A stretch of DNA of 64,000 bases, taken from Pithys albifrons albifrons (Eukaryota; Chordata; Aves; Passeriformes; Thamnophilidae). Shown in pieces: positions 34,501 through 45,724 of the stretch (its first letter is position 1; every line of letters begins with the position of its first letter). The stretch spans positions 14,351,733 through 14,415,732 of the forward strand of contig NC_092473.1 in NCBI RefSeq assembly GCF_047495875.1, in the 5' to 3' direction. Position numbers and translations under genes: made by a program. Under the pieces are notes generated by a model that made no database searches, was not told the origin of the DNA, and saw nothing but the letters and a program-made list of their open reading frames with translations.

Positions 34501-37500
34501 CCGATCATAATATCAGTCTTTCTTAGGGCACAGAGGGTGGTGAGGATTAATGTATGGTGAGAAAGTGCTCACAAATCTAGATGAAAGGCATTACAGGAGA
34601 GCAAACTATTCAAGGTTATTATTATTACCTGGATCGTAGTGTAATTTCTTTGACCTCACATGGTGCTAAAACATTTATTTCTAAGGATAAACAGCCCCTG
34701 CCCAATTACACAATGCTTTTGGGCTTTAACTACAGGCCACTAAGTGAGATAATTGCCTCGTATTCATACTATATGTTCTCACAGTTACTTGGCAATACAT
34801 CTCTGAGATTGTTCTGGTAGAAAGAACACATCACCCCCTGCCACAGCCCATTTCTGTGCTTTTTTATGTGTCAAAATGCTTCATTATCCTCTGCCCGCCC
34901 TTGCCTTCAGGCTGAACACCTCACTCCCCAGATGGCACCAGGGAGGTTCACACAAAGCCCTGTGGAGCTGGCAGGGGCTTCTCTGTGCCAGGCACTGGTG
35001 GGGCTGTGGGACCCTCTGGGCAGGCTCCTCACAAGCAGGAGCACACAGGCAGCTCCCCAGGAGCTTTTCCAATGTAATCTCTGCCTCCAAACCTGCACAG
35101 TTCAATGAACAGGAGCACCAGAGAGGTGGTTTATATGTTTTTATGTTCAGACAGGTGCTAAGGGAAAGTACAGTGCATTGTTTTGCACAGCATCACCCTG
35201 GGCCTCTCTTGAGCCTCCATTAACCCTCAATTCAGGAACCAGCTCCTTGTCAAGCTGAGGGACTTTGGCAGCTAATTGGAATTATTTTTTGCTGGAGGTC
35301 TATATAACTGCACAGGGTGGGCACTTGGCATCACAGCAGGAAAAAGCCACTTGGTGCCCTCTGCAAGGTCACCCACAGTCCAATCTGGGCTGAAAAACCA
35401 CCTCTGCTTCACTCTGGAGAGACTTTGGCTTCTCCAAGCCCAGTAACAGCCCTTGGGCAAGTCAGACTGACTTGAAATCTTGGTCAGTGCTGGAAGAAAC
35501 AGAAATGGGGTATGAGACAGATGGCTTCAGTCAGGCAGAGCCACCTCTCGGGGCCCTTGGCCTTGGGAAGCCAAGCCCTTGTGACTGTGCTTTTCAGGAA
35601 ACAGGGCAAACAGTGAGGTGGAGGGTGCCAGCAAGGGCATGGCACAGACACAGGGCACCAGGGGATGGATCTGCCAGGTAGAGGGGCTGCATCCAGCTGC
35701 CGCAAACAGCGGCTGGGGCCAGTGCCACTGTGTGGGAGATGGGGTGGCACAGCAAGGCTTGCAGGAGAAGGGTGACTCACACGGCTCCCACTGCACCATT
35801 TAGCCCACACTTCAGAGACAAAGTGTTCTGCAGCTGCTCCAAAGCTTAAATGTACTGTAAAGAGTGAATGCAACAGGCAGCCTTGAGGTGGTCTCTGTGC
35901 CCTCTCTGGTTCAGCCCTCACTGCTGTAGGAAAAAACACGAAGTACAGATCAAATTCTGTTCCAGTAATTTCTGAAGTGCCTGTGTGTCAGAGGCCCTTT
36001 CAAAACTTCCCTTGAGCTCAGGTATCAATAGTGAGAAGGAGCTGGATGCCTCTTCTTGCCAAAGCAGTGCAGCCCTTTGCTACCTGCGGTCCTTGCTCCT
36101 TCTGCAGTGCCAGCACAGCACTAAAACCCTGCACACAGGAGGAAGTGAGTCCCCAGTGAGTCCTAAGTGAGAGAATATCCCATGCGAGATCTTTGGAGAC
36201 CTGCAAACCCTTGTCTTCCCCATGTCTGGGTAAGAAGCCACACTGAGGGGCATTCTCCATTAAGAGTTTGCTGACTTGGACTCACAGACAGAACAGAGAA
36301 CCTGTTATTGGTCCCAGGATGGATGTTCCATGGAGGTCCAGCTGGGCCATGCCTCAGTAGTGCAGAGGCCCTGAGCCAGCCTGGCTGCACTAGCATGTGG
36401 TCTTGTCATGTCCCCACCCTGACTCAGCTCTGCCCTGTTGCCTGTCATGCACAGCTGCCAGAGGGAGCTGGTCCCTGCTGCCTCATGCATGGCTTGGAGC
36501 TGGGACCAGCCTCAGCTTGGGACACTGGTGTCAGGGAGAGCCTTCCCAGCAAAGAGGATGGAGCAGAAATGCCCATATGGACCACTAACACCCACCTCTT
36601 CCCTGCCCCAGGGGACACAGAGCCAGGGGACAGGGCCCCTCTCAGTGCTTACGCTGAGCCTGACTCACTTGTTTGCTTTTTCCCAGTGGTTGAGGTCCAG
36701 TGGATCCTCCTGGTCGGATGAATCAGGCTTTACGTAACCAACTCCAGACCTGGCTGAACTTCAGGAGCATTCAAGCAGCTCTTGCTGGCGGGTGCTCCTG
36801 TGCCCAGCCTCTCTGGACATGTCTCCACAGGCACAGCATCACTCTGGGAGGCTGCAGGTGATTTTGGAGGATGCTGGTGCCTGGTAGCTGAGGGACAGGG
36901 CTGTGCTATGGGGCTGCAAAGGAAGGGTGAGGGGATGCATGCAGTAGTGCTGAGCTCTATTTCTGGCAGCAGGATTTTGGCCAACTCAACACATTTCTTT
37001 GCAACTCCACTTGAAACCAGGAAGGCTTATTACGTCCCTCTCTTCTTCCTAGCGACACCACGGGAGCTAATTGAATTTGGTTTGTAAAGCACTTGCAAAA
37101 GCACAGCCTAAATGCAGTGTCAAAGCTGGGGCTGTGATTATTTCAGCCAGCAGGAGCTGCCCCTTTCCTTGGATATTTATTGTTCCTGTCTCTACTTTAT
37201 TTTTATGAATTCCACACATACTGGCATGTCTTTAAAGTCAACAATGCTAACAGAATTACTCTCTAAATGTGAAAGCAGGCACGGTGGAAAATGCCTTCTG
37301 CCATAAAGCGGCAGATAAAAGGATCTGTCAATGAACCTCAGATTTATTGCAGAGGGAAGAGCAAACCAGATCCTGCCTTGGCACGTGTGACAAGCAGGTG
37401 GGTGCTTGGAGCAAGGCTGCTAGACAGTTCACCCCCACTGCACTGGTGCTGCTTGTGGGGTCTTGGACTTGCACCTTTTCTGGAGGGTGTTTGGAATGGC

Positions 37501-40500
37501 AGATGATCAGCTGTGCTCCAGCCTTCCAGGCTTGCCACTGAAGGTGACAGGACTCACTGTATAAAATCACTGCACTGTGTGAGGTAACAGCATGGCTGGA
37601 TCATGCCTTGCACCATAAAGCCCTGAAGGCAAGGACAAGGAAATTCCTACAGGACTCTGCCCCAGCAAGAGATCCCTGCAAGGATTAAATGCACTTTCTG
37701 GTTAAGCTGTTGGATTTTTAGTGCTTACCTAGGAACGTCCCGGTGAATCCCAGTGCTAAGAAACTGGAGATGACAAACAAGGTCCCTACAGCTGAGATGG
37801 CCAAGCCTGAGTAATAGGTCCAGTGGCAGTCCCAGAACTCCAGCTTTGGCTGGCTCTTCATGGCTTCTGTGAAGCTGTTGGAGAGACAACAAGGGCTGTT
37901 AAAAACAGCAACTCATGACCCACCTCTCTCCAGGAGATGGAACTTTGGGAGAGGATGCTGCTGAAAAGGCCTCTTCTCTGGATCTCTTTTCCCACCTGGA
38001 CCTACTCAGACTCCCAACAGTAGAAGCAAGGGGCCAAAGCCAGTGAGCATCCAGGGCTTGACCTGGGGCAACTATTTCTACTCACAACCATTGCTCACTC
38101 CTAGAAATACCAACCCCATTGACTTGTGATAATCAACAGCTTTGTCTTGTTCACCAAATCTCAGCTTTCATTTTGACTGGGAGCTCTGGGACAGACGCCC
38201 TTGCAAATGTGATGCCTCAGCACAGGACCCGAAGGGATGGGAACAATCCGCTGGATTATCTCATGCTCCCACCCCCGTTCCCCTCCATCAAAATATTTTG
38301 CAGCGTTCATGTGTTAGCCACGTGCCCAGGAGTGATTCATGGCTGCAGCCTGACAGCCAGGGGGAGGACTGGAACAGCGAAAGGAAAATACTAGAGACGA
38401 GGCGTTTTCAAGTGCGAACACATCCCCTCCGTCCCAGGCTGGCAAAGGCATTTCGGGTCTGACCTTCCAAATACTCGTTTGTGATCGGAATAATGGTGAC
38501 CCCTCCCTTCAGCCCCCTGAACTCTGCCCAGGGCTGGGCTTGGCAGGCTCAGCATCACACATGGCTCCGACACAAACCCACCGTGACAAAGGAGACAACA
38601 CTGTGATTAAAAATACACCATTAATAACAGCGAGACGAGATAACAGACCCGCAGAGCTCTACACAGTGTTTCTCCACATGTTGTTGACACATGAGGTAGG
38701 AGAACTTTGAGCCTTTTATTAATGAGCACCCTGGAGGCTGAAATTCAAGTGGAATAACAGCTCTCCCATGCCTCTGGCCACTGCTGCCTGTGAGTGACGG
38801 GCCAGGAATGACTCCTGCCTGTGGTCCCAGCTCCTTGGCTCCAAAGTGCTTCCATGATGCTACCTGCATGGCCTGGGTTAGGTTTTTTCCCTTATGTCCC
38901 TCTTCCCTAAGCTCTGCAAATCCCTGGATTTTTTTCACTCTTGCCCAAATGAAAACAGAGAGACAGTCCTGTCTGCATGGCTGATGGAAAGGCAGCTGGA
39001 AACGCATCTTTTGAAGGCTCAAAGACCCAATGGTAAGTTCAAAGCACCAAGCAAGTCTAGGAACATATTTAAGCTCTGTGGTTTATGGACCAGATGATAT
39101 TTCTTATTCTCCTTGGAGCTTGTTCCTGTTAGACTTTCTATTGTTGAGACTGTTTTAAGATCCCAGAGCAAGACATTGAATCTTCACTTTGGACTGGAGC
39201 AAGGAAACAAAGCAAGGAATAACTGTAACATGCTTGTGAGTGAGCACAACACACCATCTTGATGATTTACACTCTGGAAATTACAGGGAAATTCCCTTTT
39301 CCAGGGAGCCAACCCCAGGCAGAGGAGTGACAGCACTGGCCCCAGGCAATGTAATGGTGTCCCCAGGCTGGCCCTCCTCCAGCATCCAGCACAGCTCCCT
39401 GCAATCACCAGGCTCACACTGGCTAAGCTTAAAATCATTTCTGATGGGAAGACACAAATCTGGCCGCAGTGTGAAGCAGCAGCAGCTTTGCATCATTTCC
39501 CCAGTGTTTATTTTTAAATGACACAAGTCTCTATGAGGAAGCCAAAAAGATCCACATCCCTGCTACCAGCACTGCCTGGGTTTGGGAAGAAAGCAATCCC
39601 CCTGTAGGGATGTGCCTGTCTGCCTGAGGAACCCTGGCCTGGCTGTGCAGTCAAAGCACACTGTGACACCCCTGGGCATGCTCTGAAGCCCTTTGCTCAT
39701 ATGTAATGTCTTCCACAGCAGTGGGGTTTGGCTCCACATCTGGCCAGGACCTCTTCAGAGGGTGCTGGCATCTCAGAGCGATCAAAACTCACTGCTGTTG
39801 ATCCCTGGGGAGGCAGGTGTCAAGCTGGAATCCGCTTGGATCCCAGGCCCTGGTGAAGAGATAGCAGAGGAGAGAGAGGTACTGAGAGAGCACAGCCCTC
39901 AGAGGCTGCTTCTTTCTCTGGATAAGCTGGACTCACAGTCTCTCACATCCTTGAGACTCCTCTGTTAGATGCTGGTGACTCGACCCAGTCTTGGAACAGA
40001 GAACTACAGTGGCTTCAAGAGCATGAACTGGTTGACTGAGAATCAGCACTGGAAGTTTTGCATCCAGCACATGGTATGGTTTGTTTTGGCAAAGCTGTCT
40101 CCCCTGCTCCAGATGATCAAATCCTTCCTTTCCATGGTCGGATAGGCCTGCATTACTTATTCTCATCAGCATGTCTCACTCAGTTCCCTGCTGTTTGGCT
40201 TACAGCTAGAGAGGGAGGTGTTTGCACAGAGATAATGGACTGCCTTTCCCTCTAGGAATGGTTTATATCTTCCTAAACACACTCTCTATTTGCATTAAAC
40301 ATGATGCGCTCAGGAGTTTTCAGAATTGGTAAATAAACCTTTTAAGCATTTATGATGCTGGGCCATGACAAGCAGCACAGAGTCGTCAATTATTCCGGCA
40401 TCTACAACTGCTCCTCGATGGTGAGGAGCCTCCTTGGCCATGTTTCTGCCCCCCTGACAGGGAAGGACAAGGTTTTGGGCATTTCTCTTGCTAGAGAGCC

Positions 40501-43500
40501 AGTTGTGCAGCCAGTCTGTCATGAGACCATTCCCTTCTTCATGTGCCTCTAAGTCACGTTTGTTACAGCATTAATTTCTGGCTGCATGACAAGCCAGTGG
40601 CGCAGCTCAGCACCCAAGAGGACATCAATTAAATCCAAGCTTTGTCCCAGTACCTGGAATTGTTTTATGTGCCGAGCAGAGCGATTGCCATGGCGAGGAG
40701 CATCCATCCCTCGTGCCACACAGGGGAGGGGTCAGGGGGCTGTGACCTACTTTGATCACATACCTGGCTGCTCTCATGAGGGTGGCTGCCACCACAGGGA
40801 AGGTGTCACCAGCTCTGGCAGAGGGAAACTGTGAAAATGGGGCTTCCCCTGACATCTCCCCACACTTGCCAGTGTGAAGCATGACACTAGCTGGGAAAAG
40901 CCCAAATCCATCAACTCTGCTCTGGCCAAACTGGCAGATTTGGCCAGCTCCTGGCAGGATGGGAGCAGCCAAGGCAGTGGGCACTATTCTGCCCACACTT
41001 CCTGAAACAGAGAGGTGCTTGATCAGACACAGCCACTGCATCACTGCTACAAGGGAATCATAGACTGGTTTGGTTGGAAGAAACCTTAAAGATCACCCAG
41101 TCCCACTCCCTGCCATGGGCAGGGACACCTCCCACCAGCCCAGGTTGCTCCAAGCCCCGTCCAACCTGGCCTTGGACACCTCCAGGGATGGAACAGCAAC
41201 AGCTTCTCTGGGCAACCTGTGCCTGTGCTTCCCCATAAAACATTTCCTCATAAAAGATTTTTTCCTTATATCTAGTCTGAATCTCTTGTCTTCCTGTTTG
41301 CCACATAGTAAACCACATGAACTGGAAAACCACTCAAAATGGTTCTGAGATGTGGGGATGGACATGTCACGCTGGTGGGCTCCCAGGAAGAAAGTGAGAC
41401 AGAGAAATCAGCAGTGATCCTCTGGCTGGGACATGGACAGGTTTGCATAAACAGGGACTGGTTTATTCAACCAGAATACTTAAACTGCTCCACAAAACAC
41501 ATCCACAAAGGCCACATGAAGAAGAAAACCTGTAAATATTGTATTAAGAGAGAAGCTGAGCTTCTTAGATCTTGCTGGGGGCCTCTCTCAGTGGCCCCCA
41601 GCAAGTGCATTTTGTCATCCCTCTCTTGCAAAGGAGGACAAAGACCTCATCCAGCAAACTGGGTCGCTGCAGGGAGCAGCCCAGCAGTGCTTCCTTTGCC
41701 TGGTCCTAAAAATCAGCCTGGAAACTGGGGCTGGCAAATGCAATTGGGGCAGAACTGGGCCAGGGGCCAGCAGGCAGAAAGAAAGCAGCGGTGGTGGAGG
41801 CAACCAGGGTTTTGGTGACAACAGCCACCACTGCAAGGTGCCAGTCACTGTGTGGGATGTCAGTTCATCCCCATGCCTGAGGTTTTGTTCCTCTCAGCTA
41901 AAGGAGGCAATGGGGATAAAAACCATCCAGTGGTGCCCAACAACACACTCTGCAACAAAAGATCTTGTTCATTTGAAAACAGCAACCTCAACAAGACTGA
42001 AATTGTCCTGCCGATACCACCAGCAAATTGTCAGCCTGGTCATCATCTTCACAGCTTCTTTTGCCAATAATGACTTTGCTTTTCTGACAGCACCTGTGTG
42101 TTTGTGTTATTTAGGTCAGTTGGAGGCTGTGGCAGCTTGTCCCTCCACCTCACACCTCAGCTGCCTGGCTTCCTCATCCGGATGCCGTGGACAAGAGGTG
42201 CCATTGGCCGCCTGCAGCTTTTCCCAAACAGCCAGCAGAGATTGCTGGCAGAGTGGCTCAGAGGGGGAACAGCTCCAGCAGGCCAAGCTCGATTCCCATC
42301 ATCAAACCTGGTCACTTCTGCACACAGGGTCATGTGGTTCTGGCATCAATGCTGTTTACATCTCACTGATTCATGAGAGGCACTACCTGGCAAAGACAAA
42401 ACGGTCCCTTTCCTGTGCAAAACCTCATCCCAAGGTGGATTCATTTTCCTGGAATTGTCACCTCCAAGCAAGAAATCCACACAGGAGGTGATACCCAGTG
42501 TGTGGCATCAATGCAGGACTTCATGCCAGCCACTGAGCATGTTGCCAACGGCACTGCCTGGCTCAGCCTCTGTGGGATTAACTCCCAGTGAAACATCATG
42601 GCCCCAGGTACCCCCACACCCTGCAACCCCTCAGTGAGGGTCTGGATGTGGGTCCTGCCTTTAAGCTCAGGGAAACATCCCAAGACCCAAAGTTCAGGAG
42701 TTCCTGTGTACCTGCCCTGAGGTGGGGAGTGTGCCAGGGTGTGCCAAAGGCAGCGCAGGAGGGTTTGGAGGCAGTGCCAGCAACTAATTTTAGAACTGAT
42801 GTAGGGAAAGATATCAACAACATGGTGAGGGAGGAGGGAGTGACACTGGATGCAAGTCTGGAGGACAGCGAAGGTTGTCACGTCCCATGTCACACAGATA
42901 ACAGTCACAAACAGTCAGGCCAGCGCATGCGGAGCAGATAGTTCAAAAGTTCAGGAAATGTTTTCACAGATAAGAGTCTCAGTGATGGAAGTTCCTTGCT
43001 TCTTGCAGAAAGAAATGGCTGTAATGGAAATAATCGTTGCACCAAAGCAATTAAGGATGCTTGTCTTGTGCACTTGACTAAGCAGGTCCCCCCTGGTCAC
43101 AGGTCACTCTGGATTGCAAGCCAAGACTGCAAGCTGATAATGAAGCTCAGAGCTGAGAAGCATCTAATTGCTTAATTGAGCACAAAGACATCCCTCTCCT
43201 TACACGCAAGGTATCCCTTTGGAGCCAAGCTGGCCTGAGAGCATCATGGCAGGGAGCTCAAGACAAGACCACAGCACAGGCCTTTGCATGGCGTGGGTGG
43301 TGAAGCAGCCACACAGTCCATCTCCTGGGTGCTGTCAGCCAAAATTCCAACCCACTCCCAAAGTTTCTGTCTGCTCTGCCCTCCCCTCCTCCGCCCCCAG
43401 CTCGAAGCCTTTCAAAATTCAGTTGCAAAAAGGAAGCAGGTTTTTAAAACCAAAAGAGACATTCCCTGGGCTCCTCATCGCTCCCTGGCAGCCCCCACCC

Positions 43501-45724
43501 ACGTAACAAGTCCCCAGAGCAGGCAGAGAGGAGTTTTAAAGGCTGGATTACAGCACTGGGGGTGGAGGGACCCCCAAGGCTGCCTTTTTGCTCGCTATCA
43601 GCAGCCTGCATGCTCTGCACAGCCCATTATGCCAAGCACAGCCTCCATGGGGCTGAGGAGCGGAAAACCTGCTCCCACCAGCACGCCCAGTACAAGTGAC
43701 TCAGAGAATAAAATAAAGGCAAAAACAAAATAGCAAGAGCAGGTGAGACATGCCTCTTGCAGCATCCCTGGCCACTGAGATGACAGTGCCTGTGTGTTCT
43801 GAAGCCCTTCTGGTCAGCTGAACCCCAGTTTGCACCTGGCTGGTATCTTCATGCAAGGGAAAGGGGCAGAAGAATCCTTCCCAGGAAGCAAAAACTCTCC
43901 AGGCTTGGAGGGCTCGCTGAGCTGGGAATGGAGGCAGCAAGACTGCCAGGTGCATTCGGGGATAATTCCAGCAGTTGCTGCTCTGATGATCACCCTGAAA
44001 CCATCCCATTACTCTCACAGTTAAGGGCTTGCCTTGCTTGAACAGCCTCCAAAGCCTGCTTGCCATCACTCAGGCCAACTTCAGTGCCAAGGAAAGGTGA
44101 GGGAATAACCCAACCATGTTAAAACATCTGGGAAAAATCTACTTCCCACTGCAATCATCTGAAAGGCTTTGGTCCATTGTGATGGGCTGGCATCTCATCT
44201 GTGTTCTGCTGGGGCTAAGCTGCCCCATTTTCTAGAACCTGTGCTCCAAAACTAAGGTCCAGGCAGGGCTTTTCCAGCCCCCTGGATTGACCGTGTTTCT
44301 TCAGGGCCTGACAGCTGTGCTGTGCAGGTAGAGCCAAACTCAGTGAGTCCCACAGCACCCACAGACTCATGACAGAGTGATGAGCCAGTGATGTCAGCCC
44401 TGGTAGGGCTCTGAGGGCTCTGCAAGGGTAAAGTGTGACATAGTGCTGGGACAGACGAGGTCTCTTTGGCTCTCACAGCAGTTTCCAGTCAGTGCCTTGC
44501 AGTGACCCAGTGAGCCTCGCTGACCCAGGAGCCAACAGGACTACTGGGAATGGAGATTGTCCTTCCATCAGCCGTGTTTTTAATTAAAGGCAGGCACAAA
44601 GCTTTGCATTGCTTCTCAGACAACAAATGACTATCGAATTTGTGCAAGAGACTGTTGAGACATTCCCCAGCGAAATCCAAGCCCGCCGTGTCACTAAGAC
44701 ATCAGCAGCACACACACATGCCCTCTGCATTGCCTGCATTTGATTACAGCCCTCTTCACTGCAAGCTTTCTTACAGTTTCTGCAATCAGCAGTAGCTGGG
44801 ACAAACAGAAGGGCAAGGGCAGGTCCTGGTGTTATTTCCAGGAAGGCAGAGCTCTTAAATACATGTGCAAATTCCAACCTGAGATCTCTGCGCCTGGGAA
44901 ATTACCCAGAGTACTAAACAACCCATTAGCTCTGACCCTGGTATAATTGAATCTGGGAATTTAGTGAGTCTGTCTCTCCTAACAGCAGTGAAGATAAAGC
45001 CTACCAGATCACAGATAAATTGCTGGCATTGAGGAAATCTTCTGCAGTAAAACCTCTCAGCTGCACTGGGAACGTTAAAGGACATATTCCCATGCTGTAC
45101 AGTGTATCAGTCATACAATACTATTAGCAAGCACAGGTAGTGTTTAGAGATGGCAGATAAGAGTTTCAAGAGACTGTTTGCTAAGTGCACAGGTAATCCT
45201 GCTCTTCTGCACAGGAAACTGCGGCTTCTTAAAAGCAGCTTTAATTTTGTTTATGATTTTTATGGGAAAAGGAAAAGATCCTGCTGTTACATGTGATCCA
45301 TCCTGTGCAAGTTCAGCACTCCTGTCACCTGGGTTGCTCACAGGGGAGAGGAAACATCCCCAAGGAGCAGAGCAAGGAAATCTGTGACTGTCCATGGCTG
45401 GTGAAACTGATGGGTTTGGCTGTGCTGCCATGTCCCTTGTCTTGATCACAAACCTTGGAATAAATCTGCTGATGGCTAAAAGGAGCCAGCCATGGAAAAG
45501 CAATATACTGGGGCTGGATTTGGCACTGCAGAGCAAATATTCCTTATCCCCTGACTCTACGGGGGCATTTCTTTCCATGGATACACATCAGTAGGGTGAG
45601 TTCCTTACCAGTGGCTCCGCACACAGTTCAACAACAGGATCACGGTGCCCAGGCAGTAACAGGCAGCATGTGCAGAGCCAAAGACTCGGCTGAGCACTCG
45701 CGTTTTGTGCTCCCATCTGGCCAC
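28490..45724 (-). CDS. PEMT: Phosphatidylethanolamine N-methyltransferase, partial (5 exons)
   Basis: Coding exons are 45724-45609, 37874-37729, 33199-33088, 29399-29325 and 28544-28490. They join in phase to 167 residues and a TAG, equivalent to human residues about 32-199. The enzyme sits in the endoplasmic reticulum and mitochondria-associated membrane and methylates phosphatidylethanolamine three times with S-adenosylmethionine. Recognisable blocks are VARWEHKTR, the hydrophobic helix [38 protein letters not shown], the signature [10 protein letters not shown], and [10 protein letters not shown] near the C-terminus. Three hydrophobic segments are visible; the first helix would lie in the missing N-terminal exon. 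Of the two reported cofactor motifs in human PEMT (Gly-X-Gly and Glu-Glu), the first reads Ala-Val-Gly and the second Glu-Gly here. The initiator exon (about 31 residues in human) was not found between 45725 and 64000. The gene is co-oriented with RASD1, as in human. Confidence 0.93.
28545..29324 (-). other. PEMT intron D-E
   Basis: A 780-bp GT-AG intron. An open frame at 28735-29025 on the plus strand has a hydrophobic run but no recognised homology and is most likely chance. Confidence 0.8.
29325..29399 (-). CDS. PEMT: PEMT coding exon D
   Basis: 75 bp with acceptor TTTCAAAACAG|GCACGCC and donor TATGAGGG|GTGAGT. Encodes [20 protein letters not shown] and MLYE plus two bases of Gly. It is the last transmembrane helix. 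The only GT donor available forces Glu-Gly where human has Glu-Glu. Confidence 0.93.
30162..30323 (-). mobile_element. CR1 LINE 3' fragment
   Basis: On the plus strand it begins AGAATCACAGACTGGTTTGG, the complement of the CR1 3' end. It passes through CCATGGGCAGGGACACCTTCCACTAG and ACTTCCAGGGATTGGGCAG and breaks off after TCTCTGAGAAACCTG. About 160 bp of 3' tail. Confidence 0.92.
30702..30785 (+). mobile_element. Short CR1 3' tail
   Basis: TAGAGGGTTCCCTGCCC through GTTGGAATGAGATGAGCTTTAAGGTTCC to CAAGCCATTCCGTG matches the last 80-90 bp of the CR1 consensus on the plus strand. It is more diverged than the other copies. Confidence 0.75.
31421..31577 (+). mobile_element. CR1 LINE 3' fragment, older subfamily
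   Basis: GGTGGAGTCACCATTCCTGAAGGG leads on through AAAAGCTGTGTAGATTTGGCACTT, GGGTTAATTGTTGGACTCAATGATCTTAGA and the end TGATTCCATGATTCTGTGA. It keeps two copies of the CR1 terminal 8-bp motif (ATTCTATG type). Confidence 0.92.
33088..33199 (-). CDS. PEMT: PEMT coding exon C
   Basis: 112 bp with acceptor TTTGCTCTTAG|GTGATT and donor CCCTCAT|GTGAGT. Encodes [17 protein letters not shown] and the [15 protein letters not shown] signature of the family. Confidence 0.95.
33200..37728 (-). other. PEMT intron B-C
   Basis: A 4.5-kb GT-AG intron. It contains a short (GAT)n run near 33746 and a minus-strand CR1 (about 33955-34275). Nothing else is recognised. Confidence 0.85.
33955..34275 (-). mobile_element. 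CR1 LINE 3' fragment
   Basis: On the plus strand, ATCCTTCCAAGGATGGTGATTTCACCACTGCCCTGGGCAGCC, then TTGTCTTGACATCTAGTTGCACCTCCCCTGGTGCAACTTGAGGC, then CTCCTTTTCTCCAGGCTGAGCC. These are CR1 landmarks in reverse orientation. It lacks the extreme 3' tail and is 5'-truncated. Confidence 0.88.
37729..37874 (-). CDS. PEMT: PEMT coding exon B
   Basis: 146 bp with acceptor CTCTCCAACAG|CTTCAC and donor TTCCTAG|GTAAGC. Encodes [18 protein letters not shown] and the long hydrophobic helix ending [12 protein letters not shown]. Contains the position of the first cofactor motif (AVG here, GLG in human). Confidence 0.94.
37875..45608 (-). other. PEMT intron A-B
   Basis: A 7.7-kb GT-AG intron. It contains a minus-strand CR1 (about 41057-41285). 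No further exon or RNA gene is recognised. The many open frames have no family signature. Confidence 0.85.
41057..41285 (-). mobile_element. CR1 LINE 3' fragment
   Basis: On the plus strand it begins GAATCATAGACTGGTTTGGTTGG, then GAAACCTTAAAGATCACCCAGTCCCACTCC, CAAGCCCCGTCCAACCTGGCC and TCTCTGGGCAACCTGTGCC. It runs to the TTTTTCCTTATATCTAGTCTGAA block. It is one of the best preserved CR1 tails in the window. Confidence 0.93.
45609..45724 (-). CDS. PEMT: PEMT coding exon A (human VARWEHKT exon)
   Basis: 116 bp in phase 0, with acceptor GTTGTCTCTCCAG|GTGGCC and donor CCACTG|GTAAGG. Encodes 38 residues, VARWEHKT through VRSH, plus two bases of a Cys codon. It starts at the same point as the second coding exon of the human short isoform. 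Confidence 0.94.
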
